Source: Amblyornis subalaris (Eukaryota; Chordata; Aves; Passeriformes; Ptilonorhynchidae). From it: a stretch of 64,000 nucleotides of DNA. Shown in pieces: positions 37,178 through 49,427 of the stretch. Where the stretch lies: NCBI GenBank assembly GCA_018881555.1, contig JACAXG010000203.1, positions 372,001 to 436,000 on the forward strand. The letters run 5' to 3'. The notes beneath the pieces are model-generated. The model did not search any database. It was not told the DNA's origin and worked only from the letters and a program-made list of their open reading frames with translations. The translations under genes were made by a program, and so were the position numbers. How positions within the stretch are numbered: position 1 is the stretch's first letter; every line of letters begins with the position of its first letter.

Positions 37178-37819
37178 CTGGAGGATCCTGGGGGTGCTGG
37201 TGGGTGAGAGCTGGACCTGCCCCAGCACCAAGAAACCCTCAAAGCCCCGGGCTGAGCCCCCAGCGTGGGCAGCAGGAGAGGGGGGGGTTCTGCCCCCTCA
37301 GGTGAGGCCCCACCTGCAGAGCTGCCCCAACCCTGGGCCCAGCACAGGGAGGACATGGAGCTGCTGGAGAGAGCCCAGAGGAGGCACCAGGATGAGCAGA
37401 GGGATGGAGCAGCTCTGCTGGGAGGAAAGGCTGGGAGAGCTGGGATTGTTCAGCCTGGAGAGGAGAAGCTTTGGGGTGATCCAATTACAGCCTTTCAGTC
37501 CCTGAAGGGAGCAAGAGGAAAGATGGAGAGAGACTCTTTGCAAGGGCTGGAGTGNCAGGACAAGGGGGAATGGCTTCACAGTAAGAGAGAGTTGGTTTAG
37601 ATTGCATATTAGGAAGAAATTCCTCCCAGGGAGGGTAGGGAGGCCCTGGCACAGGTTGCCCAGAGAAGCTGTGGCTGCCCCTGGATCCCTGGAAGTGTCC
37701 AAAGCCAGGATGGACAGGGCTTGGAGCAATCTGGGCTTAGTGGAAGGTGTCCCTGCCCATGGCAGGGATGGAACTGGGTGAGCTTTAAGGTCCCTTCCAA
37801 CCCAAACCATCCTATGATC
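37178..37819 (+). mobile_element. Longest CR1 copy, about 640 bp with ORF2 end
   Basis: Plus-orientation CR1 whose left end, GGATCCTGGGGGTGCTGGTG, corresponds to the LGVLVD-type stretch of CR1 ORF2. It runs on through the 3' untranslated region to CCTTCCAACCCAAACCATCC and TATGATCAT. It retains the end of ORF2 plus the whole 3' region, making it the least truncated copy here. It belongs to the same group as the copies at 26741, 31025, 53122 and 59846. Confidence 0.96.
37184..37600 (+). pseudogene. Decayed C-terminal end of CR1 ORF2
   Basis: Translated pieces in different frames match the tail of CR1 ORF2. One frame gives QVRPHLQSC (compare the usual V-R-P-H-L-E pattern) and another gives EDMELLERAQRR, corresponding to the conserved D-x-E-x-L-E-R-V-Q-R-R block. 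The change of frame between them, plus a seven-base G run at 37281-37288, shows indel damage. It cannot encode an active protein, and the reverse-transcriptase catalytic region lies upstream of the truncation point. Confidence 0.7.
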
Positions 37820-38459
37820 ATCTTATTTGTGTTATAACCAGGGTNTTGTGCAATTTTTGGCCATCAATGGGTTTTCCAGAAACTATTACTGAAGTATTGC
37901 TAATATCAGTAGTAACTGACATATTGACTGCTTGGTTAAGTAGCACTGTCTTTGAGGAAAGGGAATCAAATTGTATGTGTAAATAATTTATAATATTTAG
38001 AATATCATCTATATTCCACGTAAGTAGTAGTATTATTATTGATTTAACTCAATTATACTTATTAAAGTGCAGTAAAAATTATGGCATTTCTATATAGAAA
38101 TATACGTTTTTTGAATGTTTATTTTTGTGTAGCTTGGAATAGAAGAATGAGAGGTGGAGCAAAAAAATGAACCAAATTATTTAAATTAAAAAAAAAAAAA
38201 ATCACCTGCAAACAGGGGACACTTGTATTCATCACTCTGCTTTAACTGCAAACTCGGCTGATATAAATGTTCTACTTTTGTCTTAAGAATCATTGGTTTT
38301 GGTAAGATCAGCAGCTGTAACACACCACTGCTCCCAAGCCAGTGCTGTCTTTTCTAGGGATATAAGAAGTAATCTCATTTTCAGAATGGTGGAATATTAC
38401 ATGAACTAGTGTAATTGCAAGCAATATATGCAAATTATATTTAAAACTAAATGACACCT

Positions 38460-38496
38460 CATATATATAATTATAACACATGTATTTATATCCGAC

Positions 38497-38529
<33 letters not shown>

Positions 38530-38530
38530 A
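38460..38530. repeat. (TA)n microsatellite
   Basis: An interrupted TA-rich repeat, with the purest part at 38498-38529, followed by an A run. Confidence 0.93.
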
Positions 38531-39727
38531 AAAAAGTGAGGTATTCAGTCTATTTTGTTTAGATGATATCAGATTCAGGGTACAGTTAGGCACTCTGTTA
38601 TCCAGTGATTCCTTGGAAACCAAATTTATGCCCAGTTTATTACCTTNTGCAACTTGAAATTCGTTATAGGGATAAACACTTCAGGTCGGTTCTCCCGTGT
38701 AGCACATCCCCGTTAGATCAGAAGCAGAAGATTTGTTCCCTTCCTTTTCCATGCTCAGTGCCCAGGAAGGCCCCTCTGGTTGGTTGCTAAGTCAACACAA
38801 ATCAAAGNTAATCATACGAGTTTGTCCTTTATGTTTCACTGCACATGCTTCACCCTATTACCCAGCGTCCTTCTCTTGGTGCTGGGAGCTCTTTATCTTG
38901 GCAACAGAGGTATTTTTTGGTTCTGTAGTCGATATTAAAGTCCAAACTAATCACAATGATGCACAGATTTAAGGTCATTCTAGCTTTTAAATGCTAATTG
39001 TTCTGCCAGCAGTTCTCATTTACAAGGATTTTTAAAGGCCACACACACATTCTATAGGATTCAATAGTCGGGCATTTCTGAAACCAATTAAGAAATAGAA
39101 ACGGTCTTAAAAAAGAAACCATATGCATTTTGTCTTGGGCTGCTGCTTTCACTGTAAGGACATGTATTTAAAAGCCATTTTAATTAAATTCTGAAAGTTT
39201 GGGGTCCATTTAAGTTTGTACTTGTTTTTTGCTTAAATGAACACTTTACTAATAGAAGAAACCACAGAAGTTGTGATTTCCTCTTCTTTCTTCCATTCCT
39301 CATCCTCTTGCTGAAGGAGATAGAAATAAATCACTTGACAGACTTCATTCTTTGGGGTGGTTGTTTTTTCGTTTGTTTGTTTTTATTTTATCTTTTATTA
39401 GACATCTAAAATTGGACTTAATAAAGTATATTTTAAAACCCCCAAAAGAAATAAGTAGATTTCAAAGTACCATCAAGCTTTCAGAGACAGAGTATGAAGG
39501 TTTTTCTGACTGTGAACACGCAGGATATGAGGATATGTTCTTGGAGATAACACATGGTATCTCTTTGACTGATGTTCGGTCAAGACTCCATGAAGATCTG
39601 TGGAAATCACAAATGTTTGCCAAGGCCATAGTTTTCAATTGAGATTTTCTATGTGTGCCTTCTTTTTTTTTTTTGGTATTCTGAAGAGCACAAACAGAAT
39701 TTTAAAATAGCATGTTGGGAATATATT

Positions 39728-39790
39728 CATAGAAATACCAACATAAAAACTGGNAGTAGAAAAGGACCACCTTAGAGAGTCCAGTCCTGC
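39728..39790 (-). mobile_element. Possible very old CR1 3' tail
   Basis: TTCATAGAAATACC, then GGNAGTAGAAAAGGACCACC and AGAGTCCAGTCCTGC, resembles a decayed CR1 terminus in reverse complement. Similarity is weak and the call is uncertain. Confidence 0.4.
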
Positions 39791-40337
39791 AGCAAAAAGC
39801 AATTGGATTATCACTAAATTATTTATGAATACATTTTCATGTATTGAATGTCAACAGCACACTGCCCTTGTTAATTCTAAGCAAAACTGTAGGTAGTGTG
39901 GTGGTGTTTTCATAGACAAATTATTAATGCAATGAACAAATCTGGTGTCAAAAATGAAAGGACAGAGGACAGGCTTCTCAACCTGTGAGCTGAGCACTGA
40001 GCAAGATTGCGTAGAGGTGATTCAGTTGAGTTCATCTGAACTGGATGCCAAGATTNTGCTGCTTCTTCACCTGTAATAGTTCCCTCCAGAGCCCTTAAGT
40101 CATAAACNTGGATGTCGAAAATGGATGTATCTTACAAGCGAAGGGAAGAGAAGAAACCAGAAACCAACTGTGCCAGGGCTGGGTAGCGATGGTGGGTTTT
40201 ACAGACAGGAAAAGAAGTTCCTGACCATGTAATCTAATTGTTCCCTGAGATGTCATGGTTATAGAGAAGCTTATTTCAGCTCCCGAAATGGAGGGAGTGA
40301 GTAGGAGCAAACAGCAGTGGTGAGAGAGAGGAATGGG

Positions 40338-40442
40338 ATCACAGAACGGTTTGGGTTGGAAGGGACCATCTCATCCCAGCCCCTGCTGTGGACAGGGACA
40401 CCTTCCACCACCAGNGTGCTCCAAGCCCCNTNCAACCNGGCT
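40338..40442 (-). mobile_element. CR1 LINE 3' fragment
   Basis: ATCACAGAACGGTTTGGGTT, then GGAAGGGACCATCTCATCCC and GACAGGGACACCTTCCACCA are in-order CR1 3' blocks in reverse complement. Four n calls lie in the last 30 bases. Confidence 0.93.
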
Positions 40443-43339
40443 TAAATGTTCNTTTCTGAAATATGTTTAACAAATGCACGGAATTACTTTTTGAAGTTTT
40501 AGGATGCTTATTGCAAGTGTTTGTTCTTTCTTTTCGTTATTTTCCTCTCTAGGTNCTTACAGGACAAACACAAGTATGTTGTGCTATTCAGTAGTGGTAT
40601 TTCCTTCTGTTCTGCTGTCGTGCTGAAAATGATTCTGTACTGCACTATGCTCTCACTGTATAGACACTGTTCTTGTGTGATCAGCACGCTGTGACCCTCC
40701 TTTTGGTGCAATACCCTCAGNGCCTCAAACTGCTTAATTAGAACTGGTGAGAAAATGAGGTTCTTGACTTTACCAAAGTGTTAAGGTTTAGGGATGTGGT
40801 GAAGCAGTCATGCTTCCAAATCTGCGCTTTAACACCAAACGACNGTGTGAGGACTGAATGGATATGGATACCAAAACACTTTACTCATAAATAAGCTCAG
40901 TTTTACTAATGACATGACTTCCCTTTCCCACAGGAGAGAGAGCATAGTCCACCTGGAAGTTGAATGGATTAACATAGTGGTTGCTGAGGCTGTTTCCCTG
41001 TAAGGTGGGAAAGATGATAGTCCAGGAGAGATATCGGGTGGGTTAGCGTGGTGGATCCAGCTGTGCTATGTGTAGTCCTGGCTCAGTTATGTGCTCTTCA
41101 GGGTAGTTCCCTACTTCTGAGTACCCAAAAGGTTGGCAGAGTGGTCCCAGATCCTGGTGCAGGGTCTTGGGGTTCCCTCATCAGAGTTGTTTGGCTACCT
41201 GGGCTATCAAAGAGGTGGTCCCAGCTCCCCGCAGTGCTTCTATCCCTGTGGTGGGCAGCCATGTTCAAGGATAGTGGGCTGTGGATGCCTTCTCCCTCCT
41301 CCTCCAGTTGCAGAATGGATATTATGGAATATCTCACTGGAAATTTGTCTGTTCAAGCTCTGGTTTTATTTTGTGAATTGCTGTTCTTGGTGCTCTCAGC
41401 GTTCTNGTTCTGTGCACTCCTGGTCATGTTTGCACTTCTTCACAATCAACCCATGGCTCGTACACTTCATCTGTTTTCTTGAGCACAGCAGAGCTATTCT
41501 GCAGTTTGGAGCAGTAGATGGATCATATTTTATTCTCTTCTGAAGCAAAAGCTCCTATAAAGTTCACAGGCTTGTGTTAACATTTATAGAGACCTCAGAA
41601 TTCCAGATTTGAGAATGTTTCAGGGTGTCATGAGCACACATGGCTGACCATTGTCTGCATGGGGGCTTTGCTTTTCTACCTCCTCCCTTTTTTTATCATC
41701 CTTTTCTTCCCTCTCCTACCTCCATTACATGAGTCAGTCACAACCAAATATAGGCTGGAACAGACACGGAACTTTTGCAAATCTCATCTTTGCATGTTCT
41801 GTCTGCAGTGTGATGGCACCCACTTCTGATGCACTCCATAATTTGGTACAGATTTATATAAAATTCTATAATCCTAGTGCATTCCCGGCCATCCCAAAAT
41901 CTCCCNAGAAAAGCTGGCTAAAGCGTTTGCACTGGCTTGGCTTCATCCTGTTCCCAATCCGGCTGGAATGTCGTAGTGGTCACTGCAGGGCAGATTGCCA
42001 CAGNAGCTGTGCTGGTGCTGCTCTGCCAGAGCTGAGCCCCAGGGTGCAGATCCAGCTCTTGTTAGGGCATTATTTGTCACAGTTTTGCTATAAATTATCC
42101 TTTCGTGGCTGTGCCAGTGAGTACAGCACTAAGTCAAGAATAAGTGTTATTCTTCTCAGGTGCTAATGACTCCAAAATGTTGAAAGTCACTGGAGAGTAA
42201 GACCCTCTATGAATAGCAAAGGAATTGTGTTTTATGCTAACTCTGACTCATGGCTTAGAAGTTAATGAAACCATTCAAGTTGAGTACTTTAATCTCACAA
42301 ATTGGTTATCACAGCCTTGTGGCCACTTCTTGTTTTATAATAAAGCATAACACAAAATATCTGTGAAGGCTTACAAAATTAAACTAAGGGAAATATGTGC
42401 AATTTTGAGCTCATTAGGAGCAATTCATATTTTCATCTGTCTCATTAGAGATGTTTTCATGAACTAGGAAAGTACTTTTGAATCTGTGATTTTTAATTTC
42501 CCTGCCAACTGGCGTGAGCTTTTTGGGATTGTTATTTTCTTTTCATTTATTTCAAAATGTTAAAAGGAGGAGGGAAAAAAAAGAAAACAACACCACAGGA
42601 GAAATAAGAAGAAAAGCGAGGCACTAAGAAACAAGTGAACTGCATGAACGTGATAAGAAATATTATTTTATAGTAGGNTTTTTATATATATATCTCCTGT
42701 TTTGGTCCTTTGATGACAGTGTCTGGAAACAGAGCATACTGGAGATGGACTCAGAAGGTGCAGTTCAGAACTGAAGATGCATAGGTGAAGCATATCAGCT
42801 TCAAGAATGACACTTGACCTCATGCTGTTATGTATATTTTTTGAAAAATTGTCAAATTTCCTTAAGTCAGATATAACTTCAGTCTAGCTGTACTTCTGCT
42901 GTACAAAATAGAGCTGTTTGGCCTTTGGTAGTGTTGACAGTGAAGCATTTACAAGCATTTTGTTTGAAGAATGGAAGGGGAACACGAGTGCTCTCATCAC
43001 TAACAGAGGATACTTCAGGTGCTGCTGAACACATAATACCAGAGACTAACTGCTCTGTAGGGCTTAGGGTTTCAAGGTTGTTTTCCTATTAAATGTAAAT
43101 ATTCCCAATCTATAGTTACATTTATTCCTTTTGAAGTCTGAGGTGATGTCTGAGAGAACCCTGCAGAANAAGGAAAACTGTGGTCTTTCATTTCTTTGCG
43201 TGACACTGCTGACCATACAGCGGAGTCTCTGTTGTGCCATTAATCCCTGCTTTAACCTTTATGTTGAGCTGATTTCCCTGCCAAATCAGTGCTTTGTTTT
43301 GGCCATGGCTTTCAGCATGTGATCGCTGGTTTTAGACCA
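40443..43339. other. Single-copy DNA with mixed composition
   Basis: 41040-42170 is more GC-rich than its surroundings and carries overlapping plus-strand frames of 144, 136 and 171 codons. Their peptides are hydrophobic and low in complexity, with no domain, no consistent phase and antisense overlap. I could not decide whether this part is an old unrecognised repeat. The rest is AT-rich and featureless. Confidence 0.45.
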
Positions 43340-43533
43340 GGATGGAGCCTGAGGCTGCAGCAATTCCCAAGGGGCAGCTCCGAGCTCTGCTCTGGCACCA
43401 TGCACAGNGCCAGGGCCGGGCTCGACTGGACAGCAGGAANAGCTTCTGCTGNCCCCACAGGGGGCTGGGCGCTGACCAGGCTCCCCAGGGAATGGGCACG
43501 GCCCCGAGGCTGCCACAGCTCCAGGAGCAGAGA
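43340..43533 (+). mobile_element. CR1-like fragment lacking its 3' end
   Basis: CTCCCCAGGGAATGGGCACG, then GCCCCGAGGCTGCCACAGCT and CCAGGAGCAG, match an internal block of the CR1 3' region of the type ending 'GGATATTCTGTGATTCT'. The upstream CACCATGCACAGNGCCAGGG is a more diverged part of the same element. The expected last ~120 bp are absent. CR1 copies normally lose the 5' side, so a later deletion or a recombination event removed the 3' end. Confidence 0.7.
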
Positions 43534-43560
43534 GAATACTTGAAATATCATTTTCAGCTT

Positions 43561-43970
43561 TCACTTTCCGCCTGGATTGCCAGCAAGGCTGTCGTTCGGT
43601 CCTCGTCACGATAATGTTTTCTATGATGCCAATATCTTCTCTTTATGAGCCGAGCAGAGGCTGCCAGTTTGTATCACGGACGTCAGCAAACACCAGTAAT
43701 GCCATCGATTCTGACACGTGCAGCTGCAGGACCACANTAAATAATAGCAGTGCGCTGGTTGGCTCGTAAAAAATGTGTTTCTTTATCATTCCCAACGTTT
43801 GTGTGGTAACCGTAGGCTGGAAAACACTGAAATATGTGGTAATTCATCGTAAATTCAGCTTTTTCACGGTAACAAGNTGTCAATTGATGTTGTCACACGT
43901 GTCCTCACAGTAAATGTGTCCCTGTTTTGTTCTAATTTACCCGTGAGCTGCAGTTAGGCCTCACACAGCA
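43561..43970. promoter_or_regulatory. CpG-retaining non-repeat patch, possible regulatory element
   Basis: A hand count finds about 18 CpG in 410 bp at moderate GC content, close to the number expected without methylation decay, whereas surrounding single-copy DNA is strongly CpG-depleted. It contains two CACGTG/ACACGTGT E-box-type sites (near 43716 and 43896) and a GGACGTCAGC CRE-like site at 43679-43688. No open frame crosses it convincingly. Hypomethylation and regulatory function are inference. Confidence 0.35.
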
Positions 43971-46900
43971 GGTATTTGCTTTTCAGAAGAAAACACCGTG
44001 GGCTTTGCACTGCATCTTAAAGAATGTTGCTGGAAATATGCGTGTGGTGCTTAGACAAGGCTTGGAAGAAGTTGAACCCTCCTCTACATTGTAACACATC
44101 GAGTTTCTTAAACTATTTTTGAGGCCTTGCCATGCAGTGTAGATTGAAATGCCTTCTATTTCCTGCTTTTCCAAAGCATANAGGCATAAATCTGTCGTAC
44201 ACTGCAACTCAGTTTGGCATTATATACTGAGAAAATGAACTCAATAGCAATATAATCTTACTTTGCAATATAACTGAACTGCAGAAAACATTTCTGGAAG
44301 TACGTAGNTTTAGGGATCAAATAAAATTTAAGTGTCTTGATATGTAGGAGTTTATGAAGGCACAACTTCTTTGTTGAGAGGCATTTTTCCTTTTATTAAT
44401 TCAAGTAAAACTCGTCTTTCATTTTAACTGTAGTTTATTTCAGCTTCCACTCTGCACAGAATAGGAGTGTGGGTTTTTTGTAATTTTTTTTCTCTCGTGT
44501 TCTTTGTTAGTATTGTAGTTTAATTGAAAATGTCACTACAATTAATGTAATAGCTATTTATTTTGTTTTTTATAAATCTGAGTTATCATTTTTCTACTTG
44601 AAAAGACATATGTTCTGTCTCAAAATAAGACAATCTGCTTAGGCATTAGAACTTCTGTCATTTTAAAACCTCAAATTATAGTAGTATTCTCTTTGCATTT
44701 ATTTGACAAGGTCTAAATAAAATTGTGAATTCTACTGCCTGAAAAGGCAGGTGGGAGACTTTATGTGGGGCAGTTTTAGCTTTCTACAGGATAGCTTTAT
44801 GTTTGTAGAGGAATTTTTAAAATAGTTTTTAGTATTTTTATTAGCACAATTGAGTTCGGTTACAAAATTTTATATCTATGGATACAAACTTCTTGTTCTT
44901 GCAGTGGGGAATCATTTGCACAAATAAGTTTTCTTTGTTGAAATTTATCTTGGTATAGAGAACAAGCATAAAACGTGCCTTTCAGGAAAGCCTGAGAGTT
45001 CTGAAACTCTGACCGTAGATTATGTAGTGCTATAGAAGCTGTAATATTCTTTTCACAATAAAAATGCTACATGGAAATATTATTTACAGAAATTTTCCTA
45101 CTGCCAGGCTCTAGTCTCAGAATTTGGGTTAAACAGAAAAGTCCCTATCTTAATTTTTGTGTAATGACTTTGCAGGGACTGGGGTGATATTCCAGGTCTG
45201 GAGAGGGCATGAGCATAGTCATGTAGTTAAACTTCAAAAAACAGTGTAAGTCTAATTTCATTCCTTTCTGTTAATGTGTCCTCTTTTATCTGAAATGGAT
45301 TGAGTTTAAGTGTTGTGATAAATAATTGTGTTGATCTCTCTGTGAATGCTTTAGAAAATATAATATTTTAAGTCTTTCACAGGACACCCACCCAATAACT
45401 CATTGGAGTCACCCCATAATAACTCATTAATTTCAGTAACTGGAGCACTTGTGATACTCTAAACAGAATTCTAGAGTAGTCTGAGAATTTTATATTTAAA
45501 AACAAAAGCTCCACCTGTGGCTATTAAAATGTTAGGAAGCAATCAGTGTGTATCATGTGCTTTTAATGGGAANCTTAGGAAGAGGTAAATTAAATTTTTG
45601 AATTGTCTTCAGCATTCCATTAGATNTCAAGGGATAATGCCATACTGAGTGCTTTGTAGACATTAATAAGGAACACAAAATAGAATGAGTTGCATTCATC
45701 TTAGTGTAATTAAACATAAAAACAGCTCAAGCTATGAGTGCTCTTTGAATTGTTGAGAGCAACTGAGACCCAAACACTTCGAAATAAAAGATCTGAAATA
45801 ATCTTTGTTATGTTGGGTTGGTTTTTTTCTTATTGTAAATTAACATGATTGTCAACTTCGTTTCTCTTGACTAAATGTAAACTTTGGGATCCAAAAGCTC
45901 TAAATTTCTGTTAATGGGAGAGATAAGGGTCAATTACAACCTAATCAGCTTTGTTTTGCTTAGGATTTTGTATCATGGCATTCTGTCATAATTTTTCAGC
46001 CTGGAAAGCCCTCTGTTCTTAATTTGGGGATACGTCTTAGATAACCTGTGAGGTTTATTATCCCATATATCACAAGGCAGAGTCTTCAAAACTCTTCAGA
46101 ATCTCGTGAAAGGTTTTAGAGCGCAGCGTAGCATCCCCTTTTGAATTTTAAGAANACACAACCATGGCCTGTCAATGAAAGGATTTATTCCTCCAAAGTG
46201 CTACTTCATTGAATTTAGGCTGTGAAAGTTGGAATCCTCAGCTCCTGTAAAGTCTAATCATGGAGGCATCCTGGCAGTGCTGGGTATGTCTTTTACANTA
46301 AAGCTCTTTGAGCACGTTATATTTCGGAACATCTCAAATTTGACAGAGCACAGCAGATCAGGATTTATCCTCCATATCCCCTAGATCCGAAAACGAGATT
46401 TTACTTTCCATAATGCCTAAACGAGTACCTTTATCCCTTAAAAAATAGGAGACTTTGCTTGTAGTTGACTTCACAGCGCAGTTACGGAAGTGTAGGAGAG
46501 CTGGTCCTTGGTTATAATTTAGGGCAGCTGGCTCCAGGTGGCAAACTGTGAGTGCTACCAATGGTGGGTTGGTAAATAAAAGGTAACAGAGAAGGCTTTC
46601 ACTCTTAACTTATTCAGTGTATTTCTAGATTCTGTGAAGAGGCTGCATTGAAATACTTCCTGTTAGGGCAGAAACTTGTCAATATTAGCCTTTTAGATAT
46701 CACCTCTTGGCTGCGTGAAGAGTTTTTTGATGCTCTCTAAGTTTTAAGTAAAAATGGGTGAAATACATGATAAAAGTACTGGTTAGAANCAAAGCTTGAT
46801 GTTTCTTTACACTCATGCACAGACAAAGAATATATTTTTATCACAAAAGGCAATGTTAGTAGTACAATGATGTGTAATCGATGTATTTTCGTCTTTGTTC

Positions 46901-48434
46901 ATGATCCTTAATTAGGGGTTTTAACTGCTGCTGTAAAGTTAATAAATTAAGTAATAAGAATAAACTGCTAAAAATGCAATTTAAAAAAATGGTAGGGGAC
47001 TTTTCCCCTGGTCAGCATAGGCTATAGAGATCCCAGATATTTTAAAGTACATAGTTTCTGTAGGGTTCTTCTGACAGTTGCATTTGTTAGAGTGAGATGA
47101 GATGATTCAAAGGATTTCTGCTTTCTCAGACATGACTGTCCTGAATTTGAATTCCCTGACATTATAGTCCTAATTCCCAACTTGTCTGTGTTACTGTTAG
47201 TACAGTTTATACACAGTGCACACTTCAGGTTTTGAAATGATGNGATGAAATGATGACTCTTAGATATAATTATGAGCAAGATGGTTTTTTGAGCCACAGA
47301 AGGATATTTCTTAGTGCAAATAAATGGAAGTCATTACAGAGGTATCTGAACCTCAGATGCAANATCTAACCACACTCAAATTATGTGTTCAAATCCCTGC
47401 TGGCCTGGCNTACCCTGTGAAAAATGTTAAGCTCCTTTAAGTGCTTAGAGTGATCTCATAAGCATTGTTCAACTGAGGTTCTAACAAAGTTATCCCCTGC
47501 TCTTAATGGACACTGCACCAGAGTTTGGTATGATTTTATATCCTTAATTAAACTGCTGCCACAGGTCTTCCCATGTACATGCCTATTTAGCCACTGTGGA
47601 ATTGGCTACTATTTTCATGGAATAAATGATGTAAATTAAAAAAAAACACCAATTTCAGCTGAGATTGGGGATCAGCAAAACCACAGGGCTTCTAGTTTGC
47701 TAGAATTTTCTTTCATTGTTATGAATTATCCAATAATTGATTTTAATCTGAACAGGACAAGACGGAATTTTTTTAAAACCTCCCAGGGACCTGGAAGTTC
47801 AGAACTGTGAAGTTCAAGGTCTGGTAGCACGAAGAGCTGATCACAAGCAGGACCTGCAGACATTGTAATAATGCACATAATTCATGAAATGTGAAACATG
47901 GATAGAAGAACAATTTTTTAAAAGGATGATGGTCTCGCAGAGAAAAAGCAGCAGAATTCTGTGGTCTTTGGATCCTTTATGAGATCTCAGACTGTCTAAT
48001 ACAGTGAAAGATCTTTAGAATGTCGTTATTTGACTTTGTCATTTGTGTTAGGGCTGAACTGGTATTTTGTTCAATTTTCCTGTCTGTCTCAGCAGTCTGT
48101 GTACACACGGGCACGGAGACAGAAAGGAGAGGTCTTCTTTAGTTTGTCTTGAGAGAAAGTGTGTTGAAAATAGCTGTTGGACCATATGAGTATGTTTAAA
48201 CAAAACTATTTGGCACTCCATTTCTGTTATGTTCTTACCAGCCTTTAGCTAATTAGCCAGAGGTTTTCAGTCAAGAATGTGTTATACATTTAACAGCTGA
48301 AAGGAGGAAAGAGGCACTGAAGGACACACTGGGGGACTGAAAAAACAGCCCTGAAGAGGTAAAAGCTCTGCTCCGGGGGCCCAGCCATGGCCCCANAGGA
48401 ACGGGCAGGGCNTGAGCCCAGGGAGTTCCCCTGC
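43971..48434. other. Long single-copy AT-rich stretch
   Basis: About 4.5 kb with no recognised repeat or gene. The longest open frame is 91 codons (minus, 47022-47297) without domains. The long repeat-free run is notable in a window otherwise interrupted by CR1 every few kb. Confidence 0.5.
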
Positions 48435-48646
48435 ACAGGAGGCAGAACTTCTGCCCTGGGCAGGGCCCGAGCCCCGGACAGATTGTGCAGAGAGGCTGGG
48501 GAGTCTCCTCCCTGGGGATATTCCAGAGCTGTTGGGCACAATCCTGTGCCCTGTGCTCTGGGATGGCCCTGCTGGAGCAGGGAGGTGGCACCAGAGGAGC
48601 CTCTGTGGGCCCTTCCAGCCTCACCCACCCTGGCATTCTGTGTGAT
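48435..48646 (+). mobile_element. CR1 LINE 3' region, 'GGGATGGCCCTGCTGGAGCA' type
   Basis: CAGATTGTGCAGAGAGGCTG, GGGAGTCTCCTCCCTGGGGA, TATTCCAGAGC, CAATCCTGTGCCCTGTGCTC, GGGATGGCCCTGCTGGAGCA and CCCTTCCAGCCTCACCCACC are consecutive blocks of a second avian CR1 3' type in plus orientation. The left limit is unclear; GC-rich sequence at 48290-48434 may belong to the same element. Open frames on both strands (up to 121 codons) come from this GC-rich repeat. Confidence 0.85.
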
Positions 48647-49392
48647 TTAGTTCTGTCTCAGGGGGCAAAGATGTTTTCAAAAAAAAGCAGAATTTCTGAG
48701 CAATTTTCTTTATGTTATTTTTGGGCTGTCGTGCCTTAAACCCCTCAAAGCATCATCTGCTCCAGTCAGATGTCCCCAATAGAACAATAAATGACATTTT
48801 GATATACTTTATGGTTACTCTTGTCCCTTGNCTGTTTCCTTCCCCCAGGTCAACTAAGGATAGTAGAACAGGGGAGGAGAAAAAGAGAGAAGACCATAAA
48901 TATTCCTTATTCATAACTTTTGTGGCTTTCTTCCCCATCTCTCTCCTGCCCTCACTTATCTTCCCTGTCCATATCTACTGAGGAGAGATAAAAANCAGAC
49001 AGATAATAGAATTTTTCCCTAATTGAATGCTGAAATTCTCCCTGAACACAGGTAGTGTGAGCCATTCTCTTCTGACACNCTGATCAATTTTCAACTCCGT
49101 TGATTGTTAGAGAATCTTGAAATATTTGATGATAATAATATCTGGGGGTCCCAGCATGGTTCTCCTGGGGAGCNTTTGGAGTGAGGGGATTTGTTGACAG
49201 AAGTGGGAATGGCAGTCAGGTGGGGTTGTCACGTGGAAAGAACATTTTGACAGGATCAGCNAAGGCTTTGCTTTTAGCACCAAGTTCATCATCACCTTCC
49301 AACAGAGAAGCAAGGCAGGAGTGGTTGTGCCTGAAGAGTATGAGAGAAAATACTCAGTGTTTACCAGTAACAAGACTGTGTTATTTATGTAA

Positions 49393-49427
49393 TATTGATG
49401 ATTTATCCAGTATTGATGATTTATCCC
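49393..49427. repeat. 18-bp tandem duplication
   Basis: TATTGATGATTTATCCAG is followed directly by a second copy that differs only at its end. Confidence 0.85.

Larger units (their letters stand above)
37820..40337. other. Single-copy DNA with TA microsatellite
   Basis: No gene is recognised. It includes an A13 tract near 38189-38201, a TA microsatellite at 38460-38530 and a possible very old CR1 tail at 39728-39790. A 96-codon plus-strand frame at 39352-39642 lacks recognisable domains. Confidence 0.5.

Noticed and set aside
41048..42166. Overlapping 144-, 136- and 171-codon plus-strand frames
   Set aside because: Three frames compete in the same GC-raised DNA, the peptides are low in complexity and hydrophobic, and no domain is present.
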